A stretch of 64,000 nucleotides of DNA from Anaerolineaceae bacterium (GTDB lineage: Bacteria > Chloroflexota > Anaerolineae > Anaerolineales > Anaerolineaceae): positions 868,001 through 932,000 of the forward strand of contig JAENYZ010000001.1 in the NCBI GenBank assembly GCA_016841525.1, read 5' to 3'. Under the pieces are notes generated by a model. It ran no database searches, was not told the origin of the DNA, and saw only the letters and a program-made list of their open reading frames with translations. Shown piece after piece: positions 20,201 to 27,338 of this stretch. Position 1 is the first letter of the stretch. Every line of letters begins with the position of its first letter. The position numbers and the translations under genes are program-made.

Positions 20201-20524
20201 ATCTACTCCGCTGGACGAAACCATACCAGAATAAAGAGAATCACCAGGTATGTCATACCCACCCCCTGTCGTGTTAGCATAGATAGCAAAATAGATATTA
20301 ATAGGGCCAGGTAACCGATTCCAGATTTCGATCTGGCCGATCGATGAAGCCTCCGCCAGGATAAAATCCTCAGCGAGGAAAGCACTGCCTGTATCTGAAG
20401 AACCATCACCGCTGTTATTAGGTAATTGTTCCCACAAGGGCGTAACTTCAGCAGCGGCTGTTGATGGCGGCAAAAACCCAAACAACATCGCAAACACAAG
20501 TGATAAATTAATAATTATCTTCAA
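14222..20524 (-). CDS. giant secreted multidomain beta-helix protein with three CSLREA-type modules
   Basis: Predicted exported protein of about 2100 residues. After a signal peptide ending near STAAA comes a beta-sandwich region (about 40-190). The first right-handed beta-helix (200-570, SLRQAITDVCPGGTITF to DIGAFELE) is followed by a HYR domain (about 585-665). The second beta-helix (670-1025) starts at CNLREAV. Next come an SpaA/DUF5979-like domain (1030-1130), putative Ig and PKD-like domains (1140-1500) and cadherin-like repeats (1490-1705). The third beta-helix (1715-2080) starts at CSLREAV. The protein ends in FLPLILAGGGS, a tail shared with the propeller protein at 59766. The TTG at 20524 is preferred because GGAG lies six bases upstream; the ATG seven codons earlier has its site too close. 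It is probably a surface adhesin or matrix protein. Confidence 0.88.
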   Translation of the reverse strand: MKIIINLSLVFAMLFGFLPPSTAAAEVTPLWEQLPNNSGDGSSDTGSAFLAEDFILAEASSIGQIEIWNRLPGPINIYFAIYANTTGGGYDIPGDSLYSGMVSSSGVDEEETICSTIYCQYRHTLTLDSPLDLTPGHYWLSVYGLSDSGFGWAYAAPNPDLPYNALKFAGSDTWVGDWALSLAFRMLEAEETCPVNVEVTSSADSGVGSLRQAITDVCPGGTITFASSLSGETITLGSQLTLDKDVTIDGSALTDRVSVDANNSARVMQVYNGVTASLESLRLINGNSSDFGGGIHNAGTLTVNNAILSNNQSTQGGAGIFNTGGTLLVTNSSLENNHATNNVGGAISNAAGGSVEVVNSTLSGNQGLSGGGIDNPNGTTITITGSTLTGNQATDTTSGSGGGLNNSGTMTVVNCTLIGNTSRKPGGGIFNMGGTLTLYNSTLSGNVVVDPVDTFDDYGHDLANEWSSTLHYANTIIANSSGENACFNNGTISTNSNNLVTGWDWGCGVSLNDDPLLAPLADNGGPTQTMALQEGSPAIDAGDDTICGGTLVGGVDQRGVTRPQGSHCDIGAFELEQTVADTTPPIVTVPSDMTVLTTDSSGAVVTFEAAANDDVDGPLTPTCVPESGSTFALGTTIVTCTAIDAALNEGSARFAVTVRIPQTLVVNAADDNTPDTCDATHCNLREAVNAAGTGDTITFDSSLSGATITLGDHIWINKSLNIAGLGADQLSISGGEVSQNEGGVFYIQGVYGSDGVEFINMEISGVTITNGRARDGGGIFNGSRSTLEMTDCVIGPNNHADDAGGGISNKFGTVTLNRCTVWGNSQSGGDDPIGGGGITTNNAPATSTLINSTVSGNDAYDYGGGILAWAGGIVNLVHSTVTNNKAGDEFNNNGGGGGISINYEGQVEIQNSIVAGNFDLSPAAAGVNPDVKGAFTSQGGNLIGENISSTGWLESDLVGTTTEPINPLLDALALNTPGTTRTHGLQLGSPAIDAVSCPVEIAIDQRGVGRPQGSSCDIGAYELEVATTGELTISKVFDASTSGFADTFAIAYDCDDGTDHDGTVNLAAGGSQTISGIPTGTSCTVTEPTLPTAPTGWTFAAPTFSPSDGKATISETLAEVTVTNTISQSPDILPHTLPPATVGFHYSQQLTAVGGAEPYSWSSIGLIEEPFTLYTNGILESDDNILDPAVPGDITFTAIWRDSTSVPFEKEYILSVYPALTFSPDSLPSGKANQAYNQVITFSGGTAPYTINPLSLPDWISYDIDPNAGTITISGTPTTFSDYEVELQAEDLLGVKGAKSYKIWIAPERAFTWLPESPNQFDQVTFTALSELGSSGMSWYLGEDCDEYLWVTGNSFTRDFYESGDFQVCLQYWVNAINDFAWEKQVVSINNIPPINIHIDFDPEPVLINSPVSAGISFLDWDIGPFTCTIDFGDGSDPQTMPSGSYHGCEFPEYIYTEPGTYTVTGFVTEDGIGSTTPTTVSLEVFDPALLPPVAWNDNWLVGDTGMSRVILKASDIQGTEDLVFAIADSPTYGNIELTDTVSCVSYEEWPGARVCSTAADYTPVEPPFNGSTVFTFTASDAGVTSEPAEIYLEIAPNVAPTANDKSLTVPTNISTKFTLTATDPDVVNWIPDHLTLEVVTPPTEGTLELPRQADYETFFNPDTGDFDVTYFWLVEYTPNESAADTDYFVFQVTDNNLHTSTAEVDLTLREPVTWHVNAFDDVDDGACDSTHCSLREAVVYAFTGDTVDFAGLSDLPGEIVLNGDSIWINKDLIISGPGADQLAISGGAELNDENPWEHDRVFTVSDYETQVNVTISGLTIKDGRESQGGGVQVSEGSTLTMNDCVIGPNNIVTYAGGGIFNEGATLTLNRCTVTENEGTGSLGGAGVTTAYGKATTTIINSTISGNITNNYGGGIYVGYDGHVNLINTTVSGNISNENYLDPGEERGGGAGIFIDTDGAVQLQNSIVAGNTDMTDPAAAGHAKWPDVHGKFESLGGNLIGDPTGSTNDWATSDQVGTVETPLDPLLGALMINSPGHTPTMALLEGSPAIDTAPSCEVTIDQRGVTRPQGYHCDIGAYELEQEPVFWDVFLPLILAGGGS

Positions 20525-20648
20525 GATTAACTCCTTTTGCTCCATCCTCTAATTTGAGCATTATGATCTAAACCAAATTTAATTCCGATCAAATTATGAA
20601 AATTTTCTTCAAATGCACCTTCTCCACCATCCCCTCAATCCCATTTCT

Positions 20649-20996
20649 TTACCATTTATCATCCGTATGATTGGCAATCAACTGAGTCAACTCCCCTGCC
20701 GTCACCACACGGTTGTGATGGCCCTTCAAAACGAAAACCTCATCGCTGGAAGGATCCACGCCGATCAACAGCAAACCAGACCTTTGCTGAAGTAAATCCA
20801 TATCCAGGTCATTTGGTGGGTCTGTTAGATCAAACAATATCGTCTCAGGGTTAAATTCATCCAGACTTTGTTTAGCCTGCAAACCATGTGGGTCAATGAA
20901 TTTAACCTCCAGGTTTTCATTAGGTTCCAGACAAGCAGAAATGCCTGCCAAATACAGAGACCTGCCATAAATAAGTACTTTCCTTTTTGCAGACAT
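20649..20996 (-). CDS. degenerate receiver-like protein (115 aa)
   Basis: A short protein beginning KVLIYGRSLYLAGI and continuing with alternating strands and helices like a response-regulator receiver. The acidic pair expected after the first strand is replaced by GR. An Asp is present at the end of the third strand (TILFDLTD), so phosphorylation cannot be excluded but the metal site is incomplete. No output domain follows. It has a good AGAGGA site before the ATG. It lies between the NarL-type regulator and the giant secreted protein, all on the same strand. The function is unknown; a pseudo-receiver or small adaptor is my inference. Confidence 0.65.
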   Translation of the reverse strand: MSAKRKVLIYGRSLYLAGISACLEPNENLEVKFIDPHGLQAKQSLDEFNPETILFDLTDPPNDLDMDLLQQRSGLLLIGVDPSSDEVFVLKGHHNRVVTAGELTQLIANHTDDKW

Positions 20997-21059
20997 TAGA
21001 TTCCTCTTCCGGATAGGACAATTACAGTGTATAAGATTTCATGCCTCCTAAGTATGCAT

Positions 21060-21093
21060 AAAAGTACAGTCAAGGTGAGAAAAAAGTACAGTC
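21060..21093. repeat. pair of direct repeats AAAAGTACAGTC
   Basis: Two copies of AAAAGTACAGTC start 22 bases apart, about two helical turns. They lie some 65 bases upstream of the receiver-like gene, which is read on the minus strand. This spacing would suit a dimeric or tandem-bound regulator, but no protein partner can be named. Confidence 0.4.
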
Positions 21094-21315
21094 GCGGAAA
21101 ATTGGTGATTGGTATAGGGTGAGTGGTTTAAGCTAATCCCGCGCTGCTTCGCTTCGGGGACAGGTCAACCTATATGACAGCCTTTATAACCGGTATCATC
21201 AAAATCATTCGATGTGACCAAACGGAAAAATACCCCCCTAACCCCCCGCAAGCAGGGAGAATTGAACAAATAGGAATCAGGTATAAGGCGATCAGGTATT
21301 AGGAAAATAATAAAG

Positions 21316-21409
21316 AACGGTGGATTGGTCAACAAAACCAGCAAATGAAAATTTCACAGTGGTAACCTGATATTTTGAATGAAAAGTCTTCATGCCCAAC
21401 CCACCCTAC
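21316..21409 (+). repeat. dispersed repeat R2, copy 3
   Basis: A 94-bp element starting GGTGGATTGGTCAA and ending CCAACCCACCCTAC. The ends are inverted repeats of each other. It matches the copies at 54015 and 54347 at both ends and in length, while its centre has diverged. Apart from the direct repeats and this element, the 20997-21440 gap contains only low-information sequence. Confidence 0.7.
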
Positions 21410-21440
21410 GCAATATCAGCTATCAGCTATGAGCTACAAA

Positions 21441-22151
21441 CTATATACTATCCTCTGGTCTGACCAATCCCATCCGAGTAGCATATGCAATCACCTGGGT
21501 TCGATTTTGCAAATGAAGGCAGTTTAGAATTTCCCCCATATGATATTTCACGGTACTTTCTGAAATACTTAATGTGGCAGCAACTTGACGATAAGTCTGT
21601 CCCTGGGCAACCAGTGTCAGCACCTGTACCTGGCGGGGGGATAAGCTATCGGCACATGCGGAACGTGGTGATAAATCCCTTGATTCTTCCTGCGTGGCTT
21701 CATGGACTGGCTTGGTATCCTGTGTCGAAAAGGCTTTAAGGATCTTTTCCGCCAAACCGGGCGAAAATGGTGGATGGCCTTCCTGCAAGTCCTTCAAATA
21801 CTCAAAAAATTCCTCAGCTTCCAGGCTTTTCACCAAAAAGCCAGATGCCCCACTCCTGACAGCTTCAAACAAATCAGCCTCATCCTCAGACATGGTCAAC
21901 ATCACAATTTTAATTTCAGACATCTCCGCTTTGATCAAGCGTGTGGCAGACACCCCATCACAGTGCGGCATATGGATATCCATCAATATGACATCCGGTT
22001 TCACCTGGCGGGCTTTCTTTAAAGCTTCAAATCCATCATGGGCTGTTCCAGCAACATGAATTCCCTCAGATGAGAGCAAATTTTCCAGCCCTTCCAGGAA
22101 AAGGTTGTGATCATCAACCAGCAAAACACGCATTTTCGATAGGTTATTCAT
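21441..22151 (-). CDS. NarL/LuxR-family response regulator
   Basis: Two-domain transcription regulator of 236 residues. The receiver starts RVLLVDDHNLF with the acidic pair, the phospho-acceptor Asp is in DVILMDIHMP, the switch Thr is in IVMLTMSED and the Lys is in GFLVKS. The LuxR-type HTH follows a linker: LSPRQVQVLTLVAQGQTYRQ, then STVKYHMGEIL. The ATG has AGGTG upstream and lies eight bases after the kinase stop. The pair is therefore one operon and a cognate two-component system. Confidence 0.95.
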   Translation of the reverse strand: MNNLSKMRVLLVDDHNLFLEGLENLLSSEGIHVAGTAHDGFEALKKARQVKPDVILMDIHMPHCDGVSATRLIKAEMSEIKIVMLTMSEDEADLFEAVRSGASGFLVKSLEAEEFFEYLKDLQEGHPPFSPGLAEKILKAFSTQDTKPVHEATQEESRDLSPRSACADSLSPRQVQVLTLVAQGQTYRQVAATLSISESTVKYHMGEILNCLHLQNRTQVIAYATRMGLVRPEDSI

Positions 22152-22159
22152 GCTTACAC

Positions 22160-23839
22160 CTATTTTCTATTGATAGGCACACAAACAAAAATTTCTGTCC
22201 CCAGGCCAGGTTGGGATTGCATCCGAATCTTGCCACCGATCGTCTCTGCACGCTCTCGCATCATTTCCAGGCCAAAATGATTCGTTCCTTTATAATCATT
22301 CTCATCAACATCAAAACCTCGCCCATTATCCTGTACTGAGACACAGATTTTTGAGTCAACCACATCAAACTTGATCCGCACCTGGGAAGCATCGGCATGT
22401 TTTCGGATGTTGGTCAGGGCTTCCTGTAAAATTCTTAATAATTGGATCTCAACCATGGGGTCGAGAAGGTTAACGTCAAAATCATCAGATGTGATCAAAT
22501 TCGTGTTAATGGCTGTGTTTGCTTCAAATTGAAGGATATACTTTTCAAGCGTGGCAAGCAGACCTTGCTCTGAAAGGCTCAACCGCATACCCCGAATTGA
22601 CTCTCGGATATCCACCTCCCCTTCACGCGCGGCTTCAATTAATCGCTCCAGGTGCTTATCAGCCATCTCTGTGTTATTTCGGTTGAAAAAGCGCTGAATA
22701 GTTTGACCCTGGGTAGCAATAAAAGCAAACACCTGCGCCAGATCATCATGCAGCTCACGGGCAATCTGCTCTCGCTCTTGCAGTGTCGCCAATACACGCT
22801 GCTGTTCAAGGATCCTTGCCTGTGCTGCCCGTTGTTCGGTCACGTCGGTCAACAGCAGCAGTTGGCCGACGTGATCATCTCGCCAATCCTTAAGCCATAG
22901 AATATCTAACAGAAAGTGCCGTTCTTTCATCCCTGTTTCAAGATATAACTCAAGTTGGCGAATATCACTTTCGCCCATCAGATTTTGTGGATATGCATCT
23001 AAAACATCCCCAATATACTTGTTCTTCACTTTCTGACTTGAAATCTGCAGCATCTTTTCTGCCACAGGATTCAAACTGACAATTTTCAGTTGATGGTCAA
23101 GAACCAGCATGCCAATGGGCATCTGGTTGATAACAGCTTGGCGTGCCAGTGGAATCGGGCCAAGGAAGCGAAAGCGAAAGAAAACAATCGCATACATCAA
23201 AGAAGTAAAAGCGATTCCAACCGGTGCAATCTGGAGGTTAGAGGAACCCCGGTTAGCAATATCAAAAAAGTATAATAAGCGCATGATGATCTGACCAATA
23301 ACCATGATCACCACTGGCCAACGATTTTGAGGTGAGTGAATAAACAACCAGATAAAAATAAAGATATTGAAGAGGAAATTTAGAAAGACATAAGCAAGAA
23401 AATATTTCATCAATGGGCCAGGATTTGCGATTAGGACGCCATTTAAATCAAACCCTTCCCAAAACAAGTGATGTAGATGATCGGTAAAAACAATCACAGC
23501 CATTATTAATGGAACAATCCAAAGCAAGATCAAGTTGCGGACGGTAAGCCATCGCTTCGGCCAGGTATAGGCTAATAGAAAGCATGTTATAGCTGTGGCG
23601 GCTGGCAGTTGGAAAACCACTTGAAACTTTCGCCAGAAAATTTTTAGATCGATGCCAACGGTTGAAAACTCAAGAATTGATCCTACTGACCAAAATAAAC
23701 CAAATATACAGGCAATTGCAAAGGGAATGGCACCAGGCATGTCACGGTGGCGGAAGCTGAAAACAGCCAGTGCAAGCATAAGCAAACTTGACATGATCGA
23801 AGGCCAAATATAGGGAACGTAGGCAAAAATCAGACTCAC
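22160..23839 (-). CDS. membrane sensor histidine kinase (7TM-PAS-HisKA_3-HATPase)
   Basis: 559-residue kinase. Residues 1-225 contain about seven hydrophobic helices resembling the N-terminal 7TM sensor region of bacterial histidine kinases. A PAS domain follows (QMPIGMLVLDHQLKIVSLNP). The HisKA_3 dimerisation helix has the phospho-His in ARELHDDLAQ near residue 360. A HATPase domain carries the N box (EALTNIRKHA), DNGRGFD and a GLEMMRERAE segment. This matches the NarX/DegS class that pairs with NarL-type regulators, here the next gene. GTG start with GGAGA upstream. The signal sensed is unknown. Confidence 0.93.
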   Translation of the reverse strand: MSLIFAYVPYIWPSIMSSLLMLALAVFSFRHRDMPGAIPFAIACIFGLFWSVGSILEFSTVGIDLKIFWRKFQVVFQLPAATAITCFLLAYTWPKRWLTVRNLILLWIVPLIMAVIVFTDHLHHLFWEGFDLNGVLIANPGPLMKYFLAYVFLNFLFNIFIFIWLFIHSPQNRWPVVIMVIGQIIMRLLYFFDIANRGSSNLQIAPVGIAFTSLMYAIVFFRFRFLGPIPLARQAVINQMPIGMLVLDHQLKIVSLNPVAEKMLQISSQKVKNKYIGDVLDAYPQNLMGESDIRQLELYLETGMKERHFLLDILWLKDWRDDHVGQLLLLTDVTEQRAAQARILEQQRVLATLQEREQIARELHDDLAQVFAFIATQGQTIQRFFNRNNTEMADKHLERLIEAAREGEVDIRESIRGMRLSLSEQGLLATLEKYILQFEANTAINTNLITSDDFDVNLLDPMVEIQLLRILQEALTNIRKHADASQVRIKFDVVDSKICVSVQDNGRGFDVDENDYKGTNHFGLEMMRERAETIGGKIRMQSQPGLGTEIFVCVPINRK

Positions 23840-23934
23840 AATTTCTCCATTGGTTTCCCAGAGCTTTGATATATTCCATCTATTATATAATAAAAATGAG
23901 CTATTCTAAAAAATTACTAACCCCCTGAAATTTA

Positions 23935-24870
23935 TTACCCTATATATTCTGACAACTCTTTTTTAAGCGCTAAATTTCCCTGCCTGCCCACCCACAAAAG
24001 GATTAATATGCAGCCGATTATCATCGCCAGTAAACCCAGTACCCCTGCTTCGGGACCAAAAGCCCCGCCGGTTAACCAATATGAACCTGTTAATTCCGTT
24101 TCAATTAATGACACCCTGAAACGGCTTCCGCTGACCGGGAAACCAAAAACATTGCCCTGGAAGAAATTCCAGGTGATATGCAAACCTATCGGAAGTCCCA
24201 ACCGGCCAGTCAGTACAAGCCCCAAGCCAAGAAAGACTCCTGCCAGTGAAATCGTTATTGTGCTGATCCAGCTCGCATTTGGATTAACGATATGAAGGAC
24301 TCCAAATATTATTGATGAGATAATCAAAGAAGTAATTAGTGCCACTTTCTTTCCCAACCAATTGATCTTCAAGCCTTCAGCCAGGTTGATTAACAAGTAC
24401 CCTCGTAGTATCAGTTCTTCATAAATACCAACGCAAATAAAGAAGAACAAGGCATCCAAAAATTGCCACATAAAGGGCGAGTTTAACGTCACCTTATGGA
24501 AGTAACCGGTAATTTGCAAATTCCCTGTCAGCCAGGTAATCAAAAATATAGCACCCATCAAAAAAGCACCTAAGGTCAGCCCAAAGCCAAAATCCTGCCA
24601 CCAGGCTCTTGAGAGCTGAAGCCCAAAACCGGAGATTTCTCTTCTGTCAATCCACTTTCCAGCGATAAGTAAAGCTGTAAGGACAGCTAAAAGGATAATA
24701 AAGACAAGCATGGAAGATGCATTTGTGAAATTAATTATCCCTGACAAAGTGGAAAAGAGCATCATTAAACCAAACAAAAGAAGGCTGAAAATAAGCAATC
24801 GCCAAACCATTCGAAAGCGCTTCTCGTTTCGACTCCAGAAAATTCCACCCAATGATTTAATAAAATTCAC
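23935..24870 (-). CDS. CPBP-family intramembrane metalloprotease-like protein
   Basis: Polytopic membrane protein of 311 residues. It carries the CPBP/Abi motifs EELILRGYLL (EExxxR), FGVLHIVNP with a metal-binding His, and HITWNFFQGN with the second His. These are the expected glutamate-zinc protease elements of the type II CAAX prenyl protease-like family. It follows thyX by nine bases on the same strand with a GTG start and AAGG site, so it is probably cotranscribed with ribF-thyX. A functional relation to those genes is not evident. Substrate unknown. Confidence 0.9.
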   Translation of the reverse strand: MNFIKSLGGIFWSRNEKRFRMVWRLLIFSLLLFGLMMLFSTLSGIINFTNASSMLVFIILLAVLTALLIAGKWIDRREISGFGLQLSRAWWQDFGFGLTLGAFLMGAIFLITWLTGNLQITGYFHKVTLNSPFMWQFLDALFFFICVGIYEELILRGYLLINLAEGLKINWLGKKVALITSLIISSIIFGVLHIVNPNASWISTITISLAGVFLGLGLVLTGRLGLPIGLHITWNFFQGNVFGFPVSGSRFRVSLIETELTGSYWLTGGAFGPEAGVLGLLAMIIGCILILLWVGRQGNLALKKELSEYIG

Positions 24871-24879
24871 GGTTAAGCC

Positions 24880-26301
24880 TTACACTTTTGAAAAGTAACG
24901 ATCTTCAATATCTCGCCAGGATTCTTCCCCGGGTTGATCCAAATAAGACCCCAAAACCGGGTAAATGTCCTCAACCTTTTCTGCCATCCACTGCGAGATT
25001 CTGCGAATTGAAAAATGGGCATTTTCTGCTGATCTGAGCCGGGAGAAATTATAAAACTCTCTCAAATTCATCGTACACAAAACTCGACGGTTGTAAGCAT
25101 TCGGGATGATGTAACTGGCAGCATACCGGTTCAATTCAGCAATTTCATCGTAAACTTGTGCTGCTTTACGCATTGCTGCTGTGTAATCTGCCTCGCAGCC
25201 AGCTTCTGTTATCGCTCTTGGAACTGCGAATCCAAGATTTGGCGTTAATGATTGTGCTGTCTGAGTCATCATTCGATGACGTTTGAATTCAAAATAAGCA
25301 CCCTGGTCCATCACCAGGTCAAAGGTCATTTGTGCATACTCAAATTCCCTCAAGGGCTGGTCAAATTTCCCCCGTCCAGACATCAATTCCGAAGCCAGTT
25401 TACTGAATTGATCTCGGGTTAGACCTTGGACGTATTCCAAACAAGCCTGAAAATCACAATTTGCGCCAAAGCGATAGAGAATTGCTGCTACAATCTTCTG
25501 CTCGCCGGTCTTATCCCAATCGAGGAGATTAACCCCTTCTTTAGAAGACCCGATTGAAAGATCCCTTGTATAATCTGACAACTTTTTCCGGGTATTAATC
25601 AAATACTGGTTGCATGAAGCATATTTAACCAGGGTTGGCGCTTCATTTTGCCCGACCTTACGTAATTTCTCCCCGATGTCCCGCACTTCCTCCAGAGGTG
25701 AACTGAGCATTTTACAAATTGCATACTCAAGGGCGCGGGCGTTAATGGTTACACCAACATTGGCTAGAGATGCAGCTGGCAATAAAAATCGGCAGTTATC
25801 AACAGCCTCACCCCGAATCCAGCGGTTGTAAGCACTATCAGATTCCTTTTGATTTTGAGGTCGTAACCTCTTCAACCAGCTTTCAAGGACTGGGATGCTT
25901 TCCTGGTAGGTATTAAAAAGCAAATGACAGGTATCTATAAAATCCTGCTTTAGTTTCCCTTCACCAAGCTCTTCTGGAACATAAAAAGCATCCTGATCCC
26001 ACTGCTGATATCGGCTGGATTTTTCAGTATACGAAGCCAGGCGGTTGCCTTCAATCGTCTCAATTGCCAGGCGTGAAACATTCTCCAACGCCAGATGCAA
26101 AACAGCATGCTCAGCGACAGATGCATGACCATAACCGACCACCCATTTCTCATGAAATTCGGCAGAACGATCATCGGTTAGCTCAGAAGCAATCTCATTA
26201 AAGGGTTTGGGAGACCGGGAAGTTTTAGCAAAGGTAACTGCAATGGTCTCAGGGGATAAATCCCGTGGGCTTAGCAAGTAAATGCGTCTATTCCCCGTCA
26301 T
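24880..26301 (-). CDS. thyX: FAD-dependent thymidylate synthase, double-domain form
   Basis: Makes dTMP from dUMP using FAD and methylene-tetrahydrofolate. Classical ThyX is about 220-250 residues; this one is 473. Both halves resemble ThyX. The N-terminal half has GHASVAEHAVLHLALENVSR followed by EGNRLASYTEKSSRYQQ, where GNR replaces RHR. The C-terminal half carries an intact RHRMMTQTAQS motif near residue 342. The protein thus looks like an internal duplication with one canonical signature. The ATG at 26301 has AAAGGA upstream and lies inside the end of ribF (14-base overlap), so synthesis is probably coupled to the FAD-producing enzyme. Confidence 0.9.
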   Translation of the reverse strand: MTGNRRIYLLSPRDLSPETIAVTFAKTSRSPKPFNEIASELTDDRSAEFHEKWVVGYGHASVAEHAVLHLALENVSRLAIETIEGNRLASYTEKSSRYQQWDQDAFYVPEELGEGKLKQDFIDTCHLLFNTYQESIPVLESWLKRLRPQNQKESDSAYNRWIRGEAVDNCRFLLPAASLANVGVTINARALEYAICKMLSSPLEEVRDIGEKLRKVGQNEAPTLVKYASCNQYLINTRKKLSDYTRDLSIGSSKEGVNLLDWDKTGEQKIVAAILYRFGANCDFQACLEYVQGLTRDQFSKLASELMSGRGKFDQPLREFEYAQMTFDLVMDQGAYFEFKRHRMMTQTAQSLTPNLGFAVPRAITEAGCEADYTAAMRKAAQVYDEIAELNRYAASYIIPNAYNRRVLCTMNLREFYNFSRLRSAENAHFSIRRISQWMAEKVEDIYPVLGSYLDQPGEESWRDIEDRYFSKV

Positions 26302-27247
26302 TTGTGAAGATCCTTTGTGCTGCTGCTTTATCTCGTTCAATTTGGGCGAGAAACGCCTCTACACCTGAAAACTTTTGTTCATCCCTGATTTTTACAATAA
26401 AAGAAACCTTCATTTCTTGGCCATAGATTTCATCGTTAAAATCAAAGATAAACGTTTCGATGTTGGCTTTTTCCTGGTTTTCAAATGTGGGACGGTAGCC
26501 AACGTTGGTAATTCCCCGGTAACTTTCACCCCGCAGATCAACATGGGTGGCATAGACACCAATAGCTGGCAGTTTTTTCTTAGGCCAATGGGTGATATTG
26601 GCGGTTGGCAAGCCAATCCTTGCTCCACGATCTGAGCCGTGGCTCACAACCCCAGAAATGGCATAGTGTCTGCCTAACAAGTCAGCGACCTCGTCAACTT
26701 CCCCCTGGTCCAAAAGCTTGCGAATCTTGGTTGATGAAATATCTCTGCTGCCCAATCTAACAGAAGGCAAAACTTCAAGTTTAAAGGACAATTTTTCGCC
26801 AATTTCTTTCAGAATTGGAATGGTGCCCTGCCTGTTTTTTCCAAGGGCAAAATCCTCACCCACAACCAGTGTCTCAAGGGCAAGTTTATCTTTCAAACCA
26901 GTCAGGAATTCTTCGGGGCTTAGATTTGCAAAATCCCGGTCAAACTTGAAAGTCAGGACGCGATCAACGCCAAGACTCAATAAGTATGCTTCTTTTTCTT
27001 CAGGTGTTGAGAGATAAAATGATTGGATGTGAGGATTAAAAAAGTCGAAGGGGTTGGGACAGAAGGTAATGACGATTAAAGGTTTGCCGTTAGCATTGGC
27101 TTGTTGGACCATTTGTGAAATGATCGCTTGATGCCCAAGGTGTACCCCATCGAAGTTGCCAATAGTGATGCAGGTTTTTTGATAAGGCAAAGGTGTCAGT
27201 TCGAAAAAATTTATTGTGTTCTGCAATTCGTAGCTGTGTTTCAACAT
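26288..27247 (-). CDS. ribF: bifunctional riboflavin kinase / FAD synthetase
   Basis: Converts riboflavin to FMN and then to FAD. The N-terminal adenylyltransferase domain has TIGNFDGVHLGHQ and SSTKIRKLL. The C-terminal kinase domain has GRHYAISGVV, GLPTANI and NVGYRPTF with ETFIFDF. The length fits the family. The start is uncertain: an ATG at 27265 abuts the U-run of the truB terminator, so the ATG at 27247 is preferred, although its ribosome site is weak. It is followed by thyX with a 14-base overlap. Confidence 0.93.
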   Translation of the reverse strand: MLKHSYELQNTINFFELTPLPYQKTCITIGNFDGVHLGHQAIISQMVQQANANGKPLIVITFCPNPFDFFNPHIQSFYLSTPEEKEAYLLSLGVDRVLTFKFDRDFANLSPEEFLTGLKDKLALETLVVGEDFALGKNRQGTIPILKEIGEKLSFKLEVLPSVRLGSRDISSTKIRKLLDQGEVDEVADLLGRHYAISGVVSHGSDRGARIGLPTANITHWPKKKLPAIGVYATHVDLRGESYRGITNVGYRPTFENQEKANIETFIFDFNDEIYGQEMKVSFIVKIRDEQKFSGVEAFLAQIERDKAAAQRIFTNDGE

Positions 27248-27269
27248 GATCTTGAAGGCTTTCATTCAA

Positions 27270-27311
27270 AAAGAGCGCCCTCCCTCATTTTTATGAAGAA
27301 AGGGCGTTCAT
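27270..27311 (-). terminator. terminator between truB and ribF
   Basis: On the minus strand a GC-rich stem (CGCCCT with AGGGCG, extended by flanking pairs around one mismatch) with a large loop is followed by TTTTT. It lies only some 20 bases before the ribF start, so it probably reduces rather than abolishes readthrough, unless ribF has an undetected promoter. Confidence 0.65.
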
Positions 27312-27338
27312 GTTATCCGTTCTTTTTAATGTCCTCGA

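Noticed and set aside
26302-26340. Longer thyX start at 26340
   Set aside because: The TTG has no good ribosome site and the extra residues are just the shifted reading of ribF; the ATG at 26301 has AAAGGA.
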